A stretch of 64,000 nucleotides of DNA from Psychroflexus sp. MES1-P1E (GTDB lineage: Bacteria; Bacteroidota; Bacteroidia; Flavobacteriales; Flavobacteriaceae): contig NZ_PJBS01000351.1 in NCBI RefSeq assembly GCF_002836055.1, forward strand, positions 1 to 64,000. Reading direction: 5' to 3'. The position numbers and the translations under genes are program-made. Numbering within the stretch: the first letter of the stretch is position 1; the number at the start of each line of letters is the position of its first letter. The notes under the pieces were generated by a model. It was not told the DNA's origin. It searched no databases and was given only the letters and a program-made list of their open reading frames with translations. Below, in pieces: positions 17,025-27,800 of this stretch.

Positions 17025-19085
17025 CTACTTTCTAAAAATGGGCTTATTAAATAAAAACCATTTAAACCGTAACCCAGTTTCTACAAATGTAAAACCAGCA
17101 GCCGTTGCAGATGCAATATTACTATTCGTTCCATATAGGTTTACTAGACAACGATCTGAAAATTTATACCCTACTTTACCATGAAGTCTATAAGTGCTTT
17201 GGCTATCATAATCTTCTATATACTGCAATCCAAAAGCCACTGTTAACTCGTAAAACCACTCCTTAGGTTTGGCTATTACTTCATCTTTAATCAAATTAAC
17301 AAAAATTTCACCTGCATTAAATTTTTCTGGACTAAAATAAATAGTTGGAACTTGATTTTTAAAAGTGATGTATTGATAATTTAATCCCACTTTCAAAATT
17401 GGTTTACTCAATAGGTTGTAATATAAAGAAGTGAAAAACAGGTTCCTGATATTGTCATCATTTTGTGACGTAAAATAGTACTGTGTAAACAAGCCTAATT
17501 TAAAATTAGTGCTTAAATTATAATTTACAAAAAAGTTATTCATCACAATTTCTCGGTCTAATAATTCCGCATTAAAATTTTGAATTTCACGATTATAATT
17601 TAAATCTAATGTTTGTAATTTAAACGGCTTTATGTTAAGAGAAAGATTAGCTAAAAGTTGGTTATACTTGTTATTTTTAGAATCTACAGAAATAATCCCT
17701 GCTGTACCTTTTAGAGTTGCGTTTGGTAAAATTTGATATGACATTCCACCATTAACATCATATGAAGCAGCATTATTATCAGTCACATTATTATCTGTGG
17801 TTCTGTAATTAAAGCTTCCTAAGACTTTAAATTTTGTTGAGAATGGAATTTCTACGATATTATTAATAGCAAATGCTTTGTTATCTCCATTATCAAAAGT
17901 ATACGAAGCTTTAATTTCATAGAAGGGTGTAAAGGTAGTGTTGAGATTTTTTATAAAATTTAATGCATCTTTTTGGTTGTCATAAAAAGTCAATGTGTTT
18001 TCGGCAGATTTGTAGGCATCATCATAATGCCCTAGGGCTTTTAAAGCATTTGCTTTTCCTAAGTTACCATCAAAAGAGGTACTGTCATTTTCTAAAACTC
18101 GATTGTAATCTTTTAGGCTATTTTTAAAATTGCTTTTGTAAATATTTAAAGTTGCTTGCAAAGCTAAAATCCAATTTTTATTTGGGTGTTCTTTTAATAA
18201 AGCGTCGATTAACTCTTCAGATTGATTATATTTTTTATTCCAGATCAGGGCCTGTATGTAACGCTCTTGTGTTTGTTTTATATCTGATGTATTTTTTAGA
18301 ATGGGTAGGCTATCGTATGCTTTTTGACTTATAATTAAAGCCTCTTTATTCTTACCCTTTAAGTGTGAGACTAAGGCTAAACCATTTAACGCTGCTACTT
18401 TACTATCAAGATTTTCTGCTAACAACTCATAAGTTGCTTTGGCATCGTCTAATCGATTGGCAATTAAATACAAGTTTGCTAAGTTTAATAAAGTGCCTTT
18501 ATCATTATTAAAGAGGCTTAGGTTTTCTTTTAACAAAGCTTCAGCTTTATCATACTGTTGAGCTTGTTGTTTTTGGTAGGCATAACCTAAATACATGTAC
18601 TTTTTAGAGTTTAACGCATTTGGATTTCCTGGTAAAACGGCTAAGGCTTTATTCACATAAAGCAAAGCGCCTTCATATTCTTTTAAATTGGACAGTGTAT
18701 TCGCATAACTTAATAAAGCTGGAAAACTTTTAGGATCTTCTTCCACCAATCCTTTAAAATAGGCTTTGGCTTTTAGGAAGTTACTATTCCATAATAAAGA
18801 TTCTCCATAATTTAATTTCACTTCAAAATCTGATGGGTAATCTGCTAACAAATCAGTAAAAAGTGTCTTAGCGTCCTCTGTTTTTCCGTTTAATCCAATA
18901 GCACGGCCATAACACAACCGTGCAGTCTTATTATCTGGGTATCCTTCCAATATACTTTCAAAAAATAGTTCAGCTTGCAGGTATTCACCTGTCTCTAAAT
19001 AAGTATACCCTTCTTGCATTTCTTGAGAGAATACAGAAAGAGAATAAGAGGCGAAAAATAATAATATGTAAGATTTCATTTTCAT
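17025..19085 (-). CDS. TPR protein with C-terminal outer-membrane barrel
   Basis: A 686-residue exported protein. I start it at 19085, where MKMKSYILLFFASYSLSVFSQ is a clean signal peptide; an upstream in-frame codon at 19130 would add a leader unlike a signal. Residues about 20-385 are tandem TPR units (for example TARLCYGRAIGLNGKTEDAK, spaced about 34 residues), and about 390-686 is a run of amphipathic strands ending in a terminal aromatic-rich segment, like YaiO-type barrels. TPR scaffolds joined to an outer-membrane barrel are the export ports of synthase-type polysaccharide systems (PelB, BcsC, AlgK/E). It is transcribed divergently from the STAS-flippase genes, so I infer it is the export pore of this locus. 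Confidence 0.75.
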   Translation of the reverse strand: MKMKSYILLFFASYSLSVFSQEMQEGYTYLETGEYLQAELFFESILEGYPDNKTARLCYGRAIGLNGKTEDAKTLFTDLLADYPSDFEVKLNYGESLLWNSNFLKAKAYFKGLVEEDPKSFPALLSYANTLSNLKEYEGALLYVNKALAVLPGNPNALNSKKYMYLGYAYQKQQAQQYDKAEALLKENLSLFNNDKGTLLNLANLYLIANRLDDAKATYELLAENLDSKVAALNGLALVSHLKGKNKEALIISQKAYDSLPILKNTSDIKQTQERYIQALIWNKKYNQSEELIDALLKEHPNKNWILALQATLNIYKSNFKNSLKDYNRVLENDSTSFDGNLGKANALKALGHYDDAYKSAENTLTFYDNQKDALNFIKNLNTTFTPFYEIKASYTFDNGDNKAFAINNIVEIPFSTKFKVLGSFNYRTTDNNVTDNNAASYDVNGGMSYQILPNATLKGTAGIISVDSKNNKYNQLLANLSLNIKPFKLQTLDLNYNREIQNFNAELLDREIVMNNFFVNYNLSTNFKLGLFTQYYFTSQNDDNIRNLFFTSLYYNLLSKPILKVGLNYQYITFKNQVPTIYFSPEKFNAGEIFVNLIKDEVIAKPKEWFYELTVAFGLQYIEDYDSQSTYRLHGKVGYKFSDRCLVNLYGTNSNIASATAAGFTFVETGLRFKWFLFNKPIFRK

Positions 19086-19129
19086 TACGATTTTTTTGAT
19101 AATGTAAGTTAGGCATTCGCATTCAATCA

Positions 19130-19159
19130 TTTATCTACAGAAACGGTCTACTCGTCGAA
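19130..19159 (+). promoter_or_regulatory. LytTR-type direct-repeat site, copy c
   Basis: Half-sites TTTATCTAC (19130-19138) and CTCGTCGAA (19151-19159), 21 bp apart, lie 79 bp before the STAS gene and 45 bp from the divergent TPR/barrel gene. It could serve both directions. A GATATTTG sequence at 19189-19196 is one base from the TAnnTTTG -7 box. Confidence 0.6.
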
Positions 19160-19237
19160 ATTTAGAAGTTACCTAGGGATATCTAAAAGATATTTGTATC
19201 AGGAATCATAATACTAATCCTAAAAAAACTAACTATT

Positions 19238-19522
19238 ATGGCATTACAAATTTTAGAAAAAAATGGAGGTTTTGAAGTATACGGGAATTTAAACACTCAG
19301 ACTTCACACTCATTTATTGTACATTTTGAGTATTTGATGACTCGCTTAAAAGAGGTAACTATAAATATTGATAAAATAAAAGCAATCGATGCCAGTGGAA
19401 TTGGAGCGTTAAAAACACTTTTTGCTATTTCTTTAAAAAATAATAGAATATTACATATTATTGGAAAAGGGTATAAAGAGATCTATGCGGATACTAGTAA
19501 AACATGTGCTGCTCAGGAATAA
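19238..19522 (+). CDS. Small STAS-domain protein
   Basis: A 94-residue protein that is a single STAS domain. The segment KAIDASGIGALKTL matches the conserved loop of anti-sigma-factor antagonists, where the serine in DASG is the usual phosphorylation site. STAS proteins switch partners by binding when the serine is unphosphorylated. No anti-sigma kinase or PP2C phosphatase is encoded in the window, so the controlling enzymes, if any, are elsewhere. The gene lies directly before the flippase, 17 bases from its start, under a LytTR-type site. I infer it regulates the polysaccharide machinery, perhaps by binding a membrane component, rather than a sigma factor. Confidence 0.75.
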   Translation: MALQILEKNGGFEVYGNLNTQTSHSFIVHFEYLMTRLKEVTINIDKIKAIDASGIGALKTLFAISLKNNRILHIIGKGYKEIYADTSKTCAAQE

Positions 19523-19539
19523 TTAAATATCAGATAAAG

Positions 19540-20790
19540 ATGTATTTAGTTTCAGTTTTAAAAAGAAATCGCATTTCTCAAGAGCAGTTATTTATGTTCA
19601 GTGTTTTGGTTGTGAATGGAGGGAATTATTTATATAATATTATCCTTGGACGTTTATTAGGTCCAGAGCAGTTTGCAGATGCTGCAGTATTAATTACATT
19701 TTTATTGATATTATCTTTTGTAGCGATGAGTTTTCAATTAGTGACTGCTAAATTTTCGGTTGTTTTTGAAAACAATTTGTTTGCAAGTTTTATTTCAAAA
19801 GTATATAAAAATGCCATTATAGTAGGAATTAGTCTTGGAGCTATACTTATTATCTTCTCAAAAGAATTACAGGACATATTTAATACTGCATCATCAAGCA
19901 TGTTTGTTCTTTTTGGGATAGGGGTGCCACTCTATTTTTTAATGAGTGTAAATAGAGGTGTGTTTCAAGGAAAAAAGGCATTTAAACTCCTTTCCATTAC
20001 CTACCAGACTGAAATGTTAAGTAGGTTACTAATCACACTTGGCTTGTTATTCTTATTTAATATACAATCATCACTAGTCATCGCTTTTGGAATTTTAATT
20101 TCTTTTGGTTTTGGTTTAATCCCCTTTAAGTTTGAAAATCTAAATTTTAAATCTTCTAGTGTTATGAATGCTAGTCAATCAAAATTAGTTAGAAACTTTT
20201 TTATAATCACAGCATTTTATGAATTCACTCAAATTATAATTAATAATAGTGATATCCTTTTAGTAAAACATTATTTTGAATCTTACGAAGCAGGATTGTA
20301 CGCCTCATTAGCTCTGATTGGTCGTATTGTATATTTTATTGCCTGGATGTTTGTTATGCTATTATTGCCAACTGTTGTTCAACTTAAAAAAGAAGGAAAG
20401 CCTACTGCTCCAATTTTATTTAAATATGTAAGTTACATAGCTGCTATAGCTTCCGTTATTGTTTTATGCAGTTCAGTATTCCCTGAGACCGCAATCACCC
20501 TATTGTTCGGGAAAAGCTATATAGCAATGGCTCCCTTGCTATGGAAATATGCTCTAGCAACTGGATTATTTGCTGTCTCAAACCTATTTGCATATTACTA
20601 TTTATCATTAGATAGATTTATACCTGTAGTCTTTTCTGGATTTTTTGGAATGCTCCAAATGGGACTTGTCATTTTCTTTCATGAAAGTTTAGAACAAGTG
20701 GTCCATATGCAAATTATAGCAATGATATGCTTACTCGTTTTCCAAATTGTTTATTTCGTTTTAGATTCTAAAACAAAAAGACAAATCTAA
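19540..20790 (+). CDS. Polysaccharide flippase (Wzx/PelG-like, MOP superfamily)
   Basis: A 416-residue membrane protein with about 12 hydrophobic helices. The opening NYLYNIILGRLLGPEQFADA is typical of the MOP/polysaccharide-export family, which carries lipid-linked sugars or polymer across the inner membrane. I start it at 19540 (MYLVSVLKRN); a start at 19504 would overlap the STAS gene and add an implausible leader. Gene order STAS-flippase with a GT4 following resembles the flippase/GT4 pairing of Wzx systems and of PelG/PelF. Substrate is unknown. A LytTR-type site precedes the STAS-flippase unit. Confidence 0.8.
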   Translation: MYLVSVLKRNRISQEQLFMFSVLVVNGGNYLYNIILGRLLGPEQFADAAVLITFLLILSFVAMSFQLVTAKFSVVFENNLFASFISKVYKNAIIVGISLGAILIIFSKELQDIFNTASSSMFVLFGIGVPLYFLMSVNRGVFQGKKAFKLLSITYQTEMLSRLLITLGLLFLFNIQSSLVIAFGILISFGFGLIPFKFENLNFKSSSVMNASQSKLVRNFFIITAFYEFTQIIINNSDILLVKHYFESYEAGLYASLALIGRIVYFIAWMFVMLLLPTVVQLKKEGKPTAPILFKYVSYIAAIASVIVLCSSVFPETAITLLFGKSYIAMAPLLWKYALATGLFAVSNLFAYYYLSLDRFIPVVFSGFFGMLQMGLVIFFHESLEQVVHMQIIAMICLLVFQIVYFVLDSKTKRQI

Positions 20791-20802
20791 AATTCTACTC
20801 CA

Positions 20803-20832
20803 TTCATCTACGGCAAAGAGTATCCCATCTAA
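20803..20832 (+). promoter_or_regulatory. LytTR-type direct-repeat site, copy d
   Basis: Half-sites TTCATCTAC (20803-20811) and CCCATCTAA (20824-20832), 21 bp apart, lie 60 bp before the GT4 gene. The site begins 13 bases after the flippase stop, so GT4 probably has its own regulated promoter. Confidence 0.6.
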
Positions 20833-20891
20833 TCTTCTCAATTTTTGTAAGCTTTATGATGCAAATTTAAAATATAATAAAAACGAGCCTT

Positions 20892-22115
20892 ATGAAATTA
20901 GCAATTGTAACAGCATACCCACCAAGCAAGGTCACCTTAAATGAATATGCATATCACTTGGTAAAGCACTTTAGACAGAAAGAGAGTGTTACAGAAATAA
21001 TATTATTAACTGATAAAACCAAGGGTGAAAAAGACATTTCTTTTATCGAAGAAGGTTGTAAAATAACAGTTATGGAGTGTTGGGAATTTAACGGCTATTT
21101 AAACATAATCAATATAACAAAAGCTATTGAATCCGAGCTGCCAGATGCCGTATTATTCAACTTACAGTTTATGAAGTTTGGCGATAAGAAAATCCCTGCT
21201 GCTTTGGGTTTACTGTTGCCTATCGTCTGTAAATTAAAACGTATTCCAAACATCGTATTATTGCATAATATCTTAGAAGAGGTTGATTTGAAGTTAGCTG
21301 GTTTCACGTCTAATAAATTATTGCAAAAAGTATATGAATTCATAGGAACTACCTTAACAAGGTTAATATTACAATCAGATTCAGTTGTCGTAACGATGCA
21401 AAAATATGTTGATGTTTTAGAGAAAAAATACAACGCTAAAAATGTTTCTTTTATTCCACATGGATCATTTGAGGTTTCAAAAGAGAAACCAGATTTTTCA
21501 ATTACAAATAGACCTTTACAAATTATGACTTTTGGAAAATTTGGCACTTATAAAAAGGTGGAATCTCTAATTGAAGCCGTTGAAAAGGTCAGAAAAACAA
21601 CAGGCTTAGATTTAGAAATTGTTATAGCAGGAACAGACAATCCGAATGTGTCAGGTTATTTAGCGAGAATTCAAGAAGAGTATAAACATATACCACAATT
21701 AAGATTTACTGGCTATGTTGAAGAGCATGATGTCTCTACGCTATTCAAAGAAAGTGCTATTGTCGTATTTCCATACACATCTACAACCGGAAGTTCTGGT
21801 GTCCTACATCAAGCTGGTAGTTATGGTAAGGCAATTGTAATGCCAGATCTAGGTGATTTAGCCTTATTAGTTAAGCACGAAGGGTACAAAGGTGAATTTT
21901 TCGAACCTAATAATATTAAAAGTTTAGCATTAGCGATTGAAGTTTTAATAACAAATAATGAACATAGACTAACTATTGCTAAAGCAAATTATAAAGCTGC
22001 AACGGCTTATCCAATGGAAAAAATAACCGACATGTACATGGATAAATTTTATCAAATTAGTTGCAAAAATATGCCTAAGAAATCAATGGTACCCGAATCT
22101 GTTCCTATTGACTAA
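20892..22115 (+). CDS. GT4-family glycosyltransferase
   Basis: A 407-residue soluble glycosyltransferase of the GT-B fold. The N-terminal half begins KLAIVTAYPPSKVTLNEYAYHL, typical of GT4 acceptor domains. The C-terminal half holds IMTFGKFGTYKKVE, RFTGYVEEHDVSTLF and VFPYTSTTGSSGVLHQAG, matching the donor-binding region; the usual first Glu of the EX7E motif is replaced (TGSSGVLHQ). It should add a sugar from a nucleotide donor to the growing polymer at the inner face of the inner membrane. It is preceded by its own LytTR-type site and overlaps the converging GH5-like gene by 11 bases. Donor and linkage cannot be predicted. Confidence 0.85.
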   Translation: MKLAIVTAYPPSKVTLNEYAYHLVKHFRQKESVTEIILLTDKTKGEKDISFIEEGCKITVMECWEFNGYLNIINITKAIESELPDAVLFNLQFMKFGDKKIPAALGLLLPIVCKLKRIPNIVLLHNILEEVDLKLAGFTSNKLLQKVYEFIGTTLTRLILQSDSVVVTMQKYVDVLEKKYNAKNVSFIPHGSFEVSKEKPDFSITNRPLQIMTFGKFGTYKKVESLIEAVEKVRKTTGLDLEIVIAGTDNPNVSGYLARIQEEYKHIPQLRFTGYVEEHDVSTLFKESAIVVFPYTSTTGSSGVLHQAGSYGKAIVMPDLGDLALLVKHEGYKGEFFEPNNIKSLALAIEVLITNNEHRLTIAKANYKAATAYPMEKITDMYMDKFYQISCKNMPKKSMVPESVPID

Positions 22116-23619
22116 TGAATTTAAAAGCTGACTTTTTTGTTCCATTAATATCTATAAATCCAAATCGTTTTTGAACATTTTTACGCCAAGGAAGGCTCCC
22201 TACAACCTCCTTGGGTACTGCTTCAAAATCATATAAAGTCCAAGACATAAATTGTAAGTTATATGCTGCAATTATGTCTTGGGCTTTTTTATGATAGTTT
22301 GCTTGATCTTCTTCAGAACTGCCAAAAGGTTTCCAAATACCAGCATAGGAAGACATACCAAATTCTTGAAGTACGATAGGTTTTTCACCTACTTCTTTTT
22401 TAAGATTTTCAATTGCTAAGTCTAAGGTTTTTATATCTTCATAATAATGAAACGATACAATATCTACTTTATCTTTTAAAATAGAGGCACTTTGCACATT
22501 AGACCAACCGATAGTTACAGGATGATTTGGGTCTATGGATTTAACTAAATCAATCATATTATCAAGCCATGAAGTAACATTGACTTTTCCTCTTGAATCA
22601 AAATCTAAGTTTGGCTCATTTTTAATATCCCAAGCAACAATTGCATTATGATCTTTTAATCCAGATATAATCGTTTTGGCATGACGCCTATTCAATGTCC
22701 AGTTCAAAACCGAATAATCACCATAAAAATCAAAAAGAGTTATAACAACTTTTAAACCATTTTCTTCTGCAGCATCTAATGTTAGCCTTAATTTTTCTAG
22801 TTTTTCTTTGTCAACATCAGCCTTACCAAAATCATCGTATTGTACAAAAACACGAATAGAATTTAAACCGCTATCTTTTATGATTTTAAAATCGTTAGAA
22901 ATAGTGTTTATTAAAAAAGCATCTCCAAACATATCCCAAGGGGTTGCTTGAGGATAGTAGTTAATTCCTTTAATGTTCAGGTATTCTGCTGCTATTAGAT
23001 CAGGTTCAGTTTTAAAACGTTCACTTCTTTCCTTAACGAAATGTCTAATTCTCCAAAACCCATCTTCTAATAAAACTATAATTTTATAGGTAGATTTTTC
23101 TGTGGTTTCTAATATCAGTTTTTCATCTTTAAAAACGCGTTTATATTCTATCACATCTTTATCTGTAAAAACTGCTAATTGGCCATCTTCACTAAAGAAT
23201 TCCAGTGTTGGATTGTGATTTAAAGTTGTAGACTCAACCGTAACCTTTTCCTTAACATTTAATTCTATAAAAGCGAAAATATTTTCACGAGCATTATCTG
23301 TATAATAGTCTTTAATGCCAAAGGTTGTGTTTGTTTTATAAGCCACGAGTTTTACATACCAGGCATCTAAATAATCGTTTTCTATTTTTTTTAAAACCTC
23401 TTCATCCATCGGTCTGCCTTCATTATTTAACGGCGACCAAGTAACTTCAGGAATATATTGCTCTATCTTTTCTAATTTAGTATGTAGCATGCTGCTTCTA
23501 TCTGCTCCAGTATTTAAATAGGCAAATAATGAACTAATACCCGAGATAATAATTACTATAATTAGAACGTATGAAGGAATTAAAATGCTGCGTATTATAT
23601 TTTTATTTAGGTTTATCAT
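22105..23619 (-). CDS. Membrane-anchored GH5-like glycoside hydrolase
   Basis: A 504-residue protein with an N-terminal membrane anchor (about 10-32), an NTF2-like or adaptor region (about 60-200), and a TIM-barrel hydrolase (about 210-504). The barrel shows SIRVFVQYDDFG, the acid/base region AWDIKNEPN and the nucleophile region VLQEFGMSS, as in clan GH-A cellulase-like enzymes, so both catalytic glutamates appear present. The enzyme should face the periplasm and cleave or trim a beta-linked polymer. Hydrolases are standard partners of synthase-type exporters (PelA, BcsZ, PslG). It is the last gene of a three-gene operon (27919 to 22105) with the GT-C-like protein and the Ig-like protein; it overlaps the latter by 4 bases. 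Confidence 0.8.
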   Translation of the reverse strand: MINLNKNIIRSILIPSYVLIIVIIISGISSLFAYLNTGADRSSMLHTKLEKIEQYIPEVTWSPLNNEGRPMDEEVLKKIENDYLDAWYVKLVAYKTNTTFGIKDYYTDNARENIFAFIELNVKEKVTVESTTLNHNPTLEFFSEDGQLAVFTDKDVIEYKRVFKDEKLILETTEKSTYKIIVLLEDGFWRIRHFVKERSERFKTEPDLIAAEYLNIKGINYYPQATPWDMFGDAFLINTISNDFKIIKDSGLNSIRVFVQYDDFGKADVDKEKLEKLRLTLDAAEENGLKVVITLFDFYGDYSVLNWTLNRRHAKTIISGLKDHNAIVAWDIKNEPNLDFDSRGKVNVTSWLDNMIDLVKSIDPNHPVTIGWSNVQSASILKDKVDIVSFHYYEDIKTLDLAIENLKKEVGEKPIVLQEFGMSSYAGIWKPFGSSEEDQANYHKKAQDIIAAYNLQFMSWTLYDFEAVPKEVVGSLPWRKNVQKRFGFIDINGTKKSAFKFISQ

Positions 23620-24830
23620 AGTATTTTAGAATTAAATGTTTTTTCTAAACCTGCCGTTTTAATGACTATAGTATAGCTGTCATTTTTATAGATATCTGGT
23701 TTTAAATTAAAATTCACCAATCCTTCAAACGAAGTTTTAGTTTCGGTGTTAAAAAGTGTATTGTTTTTATAAATTAAAAGTTTGACTTGAAATCCGTCTG
23801 GAATTATTTGCTTCATAAAGCTTTGAAGAGGGCCAACAGTTATTTCTCTCTTGTTTTCTGAAAACACAACCTCAAAGTCTTTAATAACCTGCTTGTACCT
23901 TAAAATGATTAATTCACTTTCAGCGATTCCATCAACATATGCTTTAACACTCCACTCCGTTTCATAATCGGGATGAATCATTTTAGAAGTAGCAACTCCA
24001 TTAATAGTAGCCCCAGAAGTTTTTAAAATATTCCCTTTTTCATTGGTGATAAAAAAAGTGACATAGGTGGCATCACTAACAATATTGTTGTGTTGATCAA
24101 CTAGAATAGAAGTAGAAAATGTTGTTAGCTGATTGCCATCTGCATAATCATGAGGACGTGTAGCAGAAATTTTAAAATCGATTGGAATTGCTGGAAAAAC
24201 AGCAACTGAAAATTCTTTAGAATTAATGCCCAATGCTTCAGAAGATACCAATAAACGACCGCTTTCTTTTTGAGAATAAATGGTCTTATAAGAGATTAAA
24301 TCTTTAGTGAATATCTCTTCATTTTTTTCTGAATTTAAAAACTGATGCTTTGCTAGAACAAGTGTGTTCTCAGGAAAGGGATTGTCTAAGGAATCTGTTG
24401 GGATAACAACTAACATTGTATAGTCCGTTCCTCCAGCTTCGATACTTGGTGGACCAATATATGTTTCCATCGATGAAACTTCTTTTTTGGGATGTATCTG
24501 GAATTTACCAGACACTGATGAATCTTTATAAATTAGTTTCCAATTTACGAATCCAATTTTACTGCTTATATTTAAAGGCATATCATATATCAGGAATTTG
24601 CTTTTATAAGTTGGAACTATCAAAGTAGAACCATAGCTGCTTGAACAATATAAAAGAGGCGCTGTTTCTCTTGACGTTGAGAATTTTAATGCCATAGGAC
24701 TTCCGGCTTCAAATTCTGTTTGAATTGTTTCCAAAGTAAAATTTTGGGTGACTTTACTATTTTGTAGCAGCGTAAATGAGGATGATAAAATCAGCGCTAA
24801 AAGAGAGAGATATATATATTTATTTCGCAT
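23616..24830 (-). CDS. Exported beta-rich protein, Ig-like
   Basis: A 404-residue protein I do not recognise by name. It has an N-terminal signal peptide or anchor (about 5-22) and no other hydrophobic helix. The rest is beta-rich; a segment around DGNQLTTFSTSILVDQHNN to GVATSKMIHPDYE resembles bacterial Ig-like (invasin/BIG-type) domains. It overlaps the GH5-like gene by 4 bases and the GT-C-like gene by one base (TAATG), so all three are translationally coupled. A periplasmic accessory or scaffold role in polysaccharide export or modification is an inference from that context. Confidence 0.55.
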   Translation of the reverse strand: MRNKYIYLSLLALILSSSFTLLQNSKVTQNFTLETIQTEFEAGSPMALKFSTSRETAPLLYCSSSYGSTLIVPTYKSKFLIYDMPLNISSKIGFVNWKLIYKDSSVSGKFQIHPKKEVSSMETYIGPPSIEAGGTDYTMLVVIPTDSLDNPFPENTLVLAKHQFLNSEKNEEIFTKDLISYKTIYSQKESGRLLVSSEALGINSKEFSVAVFPAIPIDFKISATRPHDYADGNQLTTFSTSILVDQHNNIVSDATYVTFFITNEKGNILKTSGATINGVATSKMIHPDYETEWSVKAYVDGIAESELIILRYKQVIKDFEVVFSENKREITVGPLQSFMKQIIPDGFQVKLLIYKNNTLFNTETKTSFEGLVNFNLKPDIYKNDSYTIVIKTAGLEKTFNSKIL

Positions 24831-27800
24831 TAATTTGGATTACCTATATATGAGTTTGTTTCTATTTTTATGTAACTAAAATCTGGATGCTCAATTTTTT
24901 GTAATTCGGCATTGGTATGATTTTCAATTCTATTTGGTATGATTTTATTTGAAATAGATTCGTTAGGTAGACCATTTACAAAAACATTCGCCATTCCATC
25001 ATTGATGATTTTTACGCTACCCTCTTTTAAAATTTGATATTCAAAACCTTTTTTACGTTGTTGTCTTATCCCTTCTTTTATAAATAAATGATCTACCCAA
25101 AGCATTGTTTTGCTTTCGTCATAATATGTGATTAAAAGCTGTGGAACTGTAACTTCTTGGGTTCCACTATTAAATAGATTTCCATTAATAATTTTACCAT
25201 TAATAGTTACTTCACTCATCGCTATATTTTTATAGAGATCAGATCCTGACACATTTCCAGCTGCTTGCAAATTAAATTTTGTGGGTTGCTCATCCAAATC
25301 TACAGGTGTAAATTCATCTGGATTAAATGTATCTGGAATAGAGTCCTCCGTTTTTGACCATGCGATACCCTCAAAATTAATTCTAAAAGAACTTGATTCT
25401 TTTGGTAACAATTTGTGCTTTACATGATATTTAGCATTGTAAACAGCTAGCGATTTATCATGATCATTATATAAAGTGCCCTTTAGTACAACATCTGCAG
25501 GGACATTATCTATATTTTGAATTTCGCCGATTATTGCATAATGATCATTATACTTTACAAGTTTGGCTGAAAGCACTTCTAGAACTGGCTGTTTTAATAC
25601 ATCTTCATGATGGGTTTGCTCAGTTGTTACTCTTCTTCTTCCTTGATTAAAAAAACTAGTAGTATTGCTTGAATAAAACTGGTCTGGAGGTAAATCTGTA
25701 TCCAAACTAACAGGTAATATATGCCATTTATTATTGTGTTTTGATAATGATTTATAATCAACACGATTAATTTTCTCAAGAGGAGTTATCCAATCTGTTG
25801 TTACTCTTGCAGTTGCTAAACTGTCATTTCTGTTTGTGATAACTGTTTCAATGGCGTCAAGTTTTGCATAACTACTCAATAAGCCATCATTGACTGCATT
25901 TTCAAGCATATATTGAGCAATTGTAATATTACTTTGAGGATCGATTAAACCATATGCTTTTTCAAATTCTTTAAAGTCTAAAGCATCGTAATATGCAAGT
26001 ATTACATTTTCTGGACTACGTTGCGAATCATTTTTTAAATAGAATTGATAGACACTATAAAAAACAATCACCGCTAAAAAAATTGACCAATAATGTGTAA
26101 TCCTAAGAATAGAATTTGGAAACTTAGAGTAGCTATTCGAATGGTTTAAAAACGCAATAATTTTTTTTGGCCGTGTCTTTAATGCATTAATCAAAGGCAT
26201 TTGAATGTTTAAAATGAATGCTATTAAAACCACTGAAAAAGGCAAAATTCCCCAAATAATTTTTTGCCATTTAACGACATCCTCCTTATATAAAATTGAG
26301 GAAACTGGCGCTACATTTAGACGTTCCCAAACCATAATTCCATTTTGTAATTGCCGTAATCTTTGCCAACCAGAAAAATAAAGAATAGGATCGTAAAATT
26401 TATCGTTTGAAAAAATATACTTGAGATTGTATTTTTCTGGCGTTGTTAGAAATTGCTGTAATGAACCAATCCCTGCAACACCTTTAAACTTCGAATTCTC
26501 TAAGCGTTCAATAGGCCTAGTTGTTAATTCCGGCAATCGTCTTGCAGAATGGTAATTTCCATCTACAGTCATTGCATTCGTTTGCGCACTTAACCAAGCC
26601 ATTTGATCCCCAAAACCTAAAGTTAAGAAGCGCCATTTATTATGATCATCCTGATTTAGAAAATTAACAATAGGCAGCATCTTTATTTTCTGCGGTTGTA
26701 GTGGCCTAAAATACCCAAGACTCATGGTGAAAATAGTCATAAATATAAATAACCCTGCAAGTATGCCTCCAATAATCCGATGGTAAATAGCCCCAAATTT
26801 AGATTGAATAAGCACCTTCAGATCCCCTTCTATAAAACGGTATGCAAATTCACCTAATAGTGGTAAAGACATAATAGAAGCCCAGAATGTAAATCTATCT
26901 AAAGTAAGAATATTAAATGCTGTTTCACCTAAAATCAGTCTTGGGATAGGTGTTGTTCCTCCTGTTCCTAAAATAGTTAGTATAGCTATAGATAAACCAA
27001 AAAACAGGTAGCGTTTACTATAAAATCTATAAAAAATATAAGGCAATAAAATGAGTAAAATACCCCAAGGAATTAAAAAGAATACGAGTCCCGAAGATGT
27101 AATCTCTAAAAAATTATCCCGCGACCCGTGCGGAATTGGAACTTGTGTTATTGGATTATTTTTAGAATTAATCCAATAGGGCAGAATGCACCCAATAATA
27201 ATAACCAAAGAGGCTATTCCTAAGGTAATGATTCTTTTAAAAAGTTTAAAGAAATTATTTAAAAAAACTTTAAAAGTAACCTCTTTCATCGATTTTACTT
27301 CCTCTCTAGAAACATCAATAATGACCATTCCTATTAGCGGAAAGATAAAAAACACCATCCCAAATATTGGTGTAACATGATGAGAAGTAACCGTAACGGC
27401 AACTAAAGATAACGAAGTTGCTAAATACCAGAGTTTTCCCGTTTTTAGCCATAAATAGATTTCAGGTAAGGCATGCAGTAAAAGTGAAATCCCTATAATA
27501 CTTGGGAGTTGACCAAATATGTGAAGTGTCTCCACAAAAGAAGATGAAAATACAGCCAATATAGAAGCATAACCTGCAACCATTCTGTTTGCTGTAATTA
27601 ATAAAGAGAAACGATAAATACCTGTTATAAAAAGTAATATCGATAAAAGTGCAACAGTAAATAAGCCAAATTTTAAACCCCCAATCAGAGATAATAAACC
27701 AATAGATTGATGTACTAATGGCGGGTAACTCATTACGGTAAACCCCGTATACCATTTGTAATTCCATGGTTCAAACCAACTGTTCACGTAATGATCAGCA

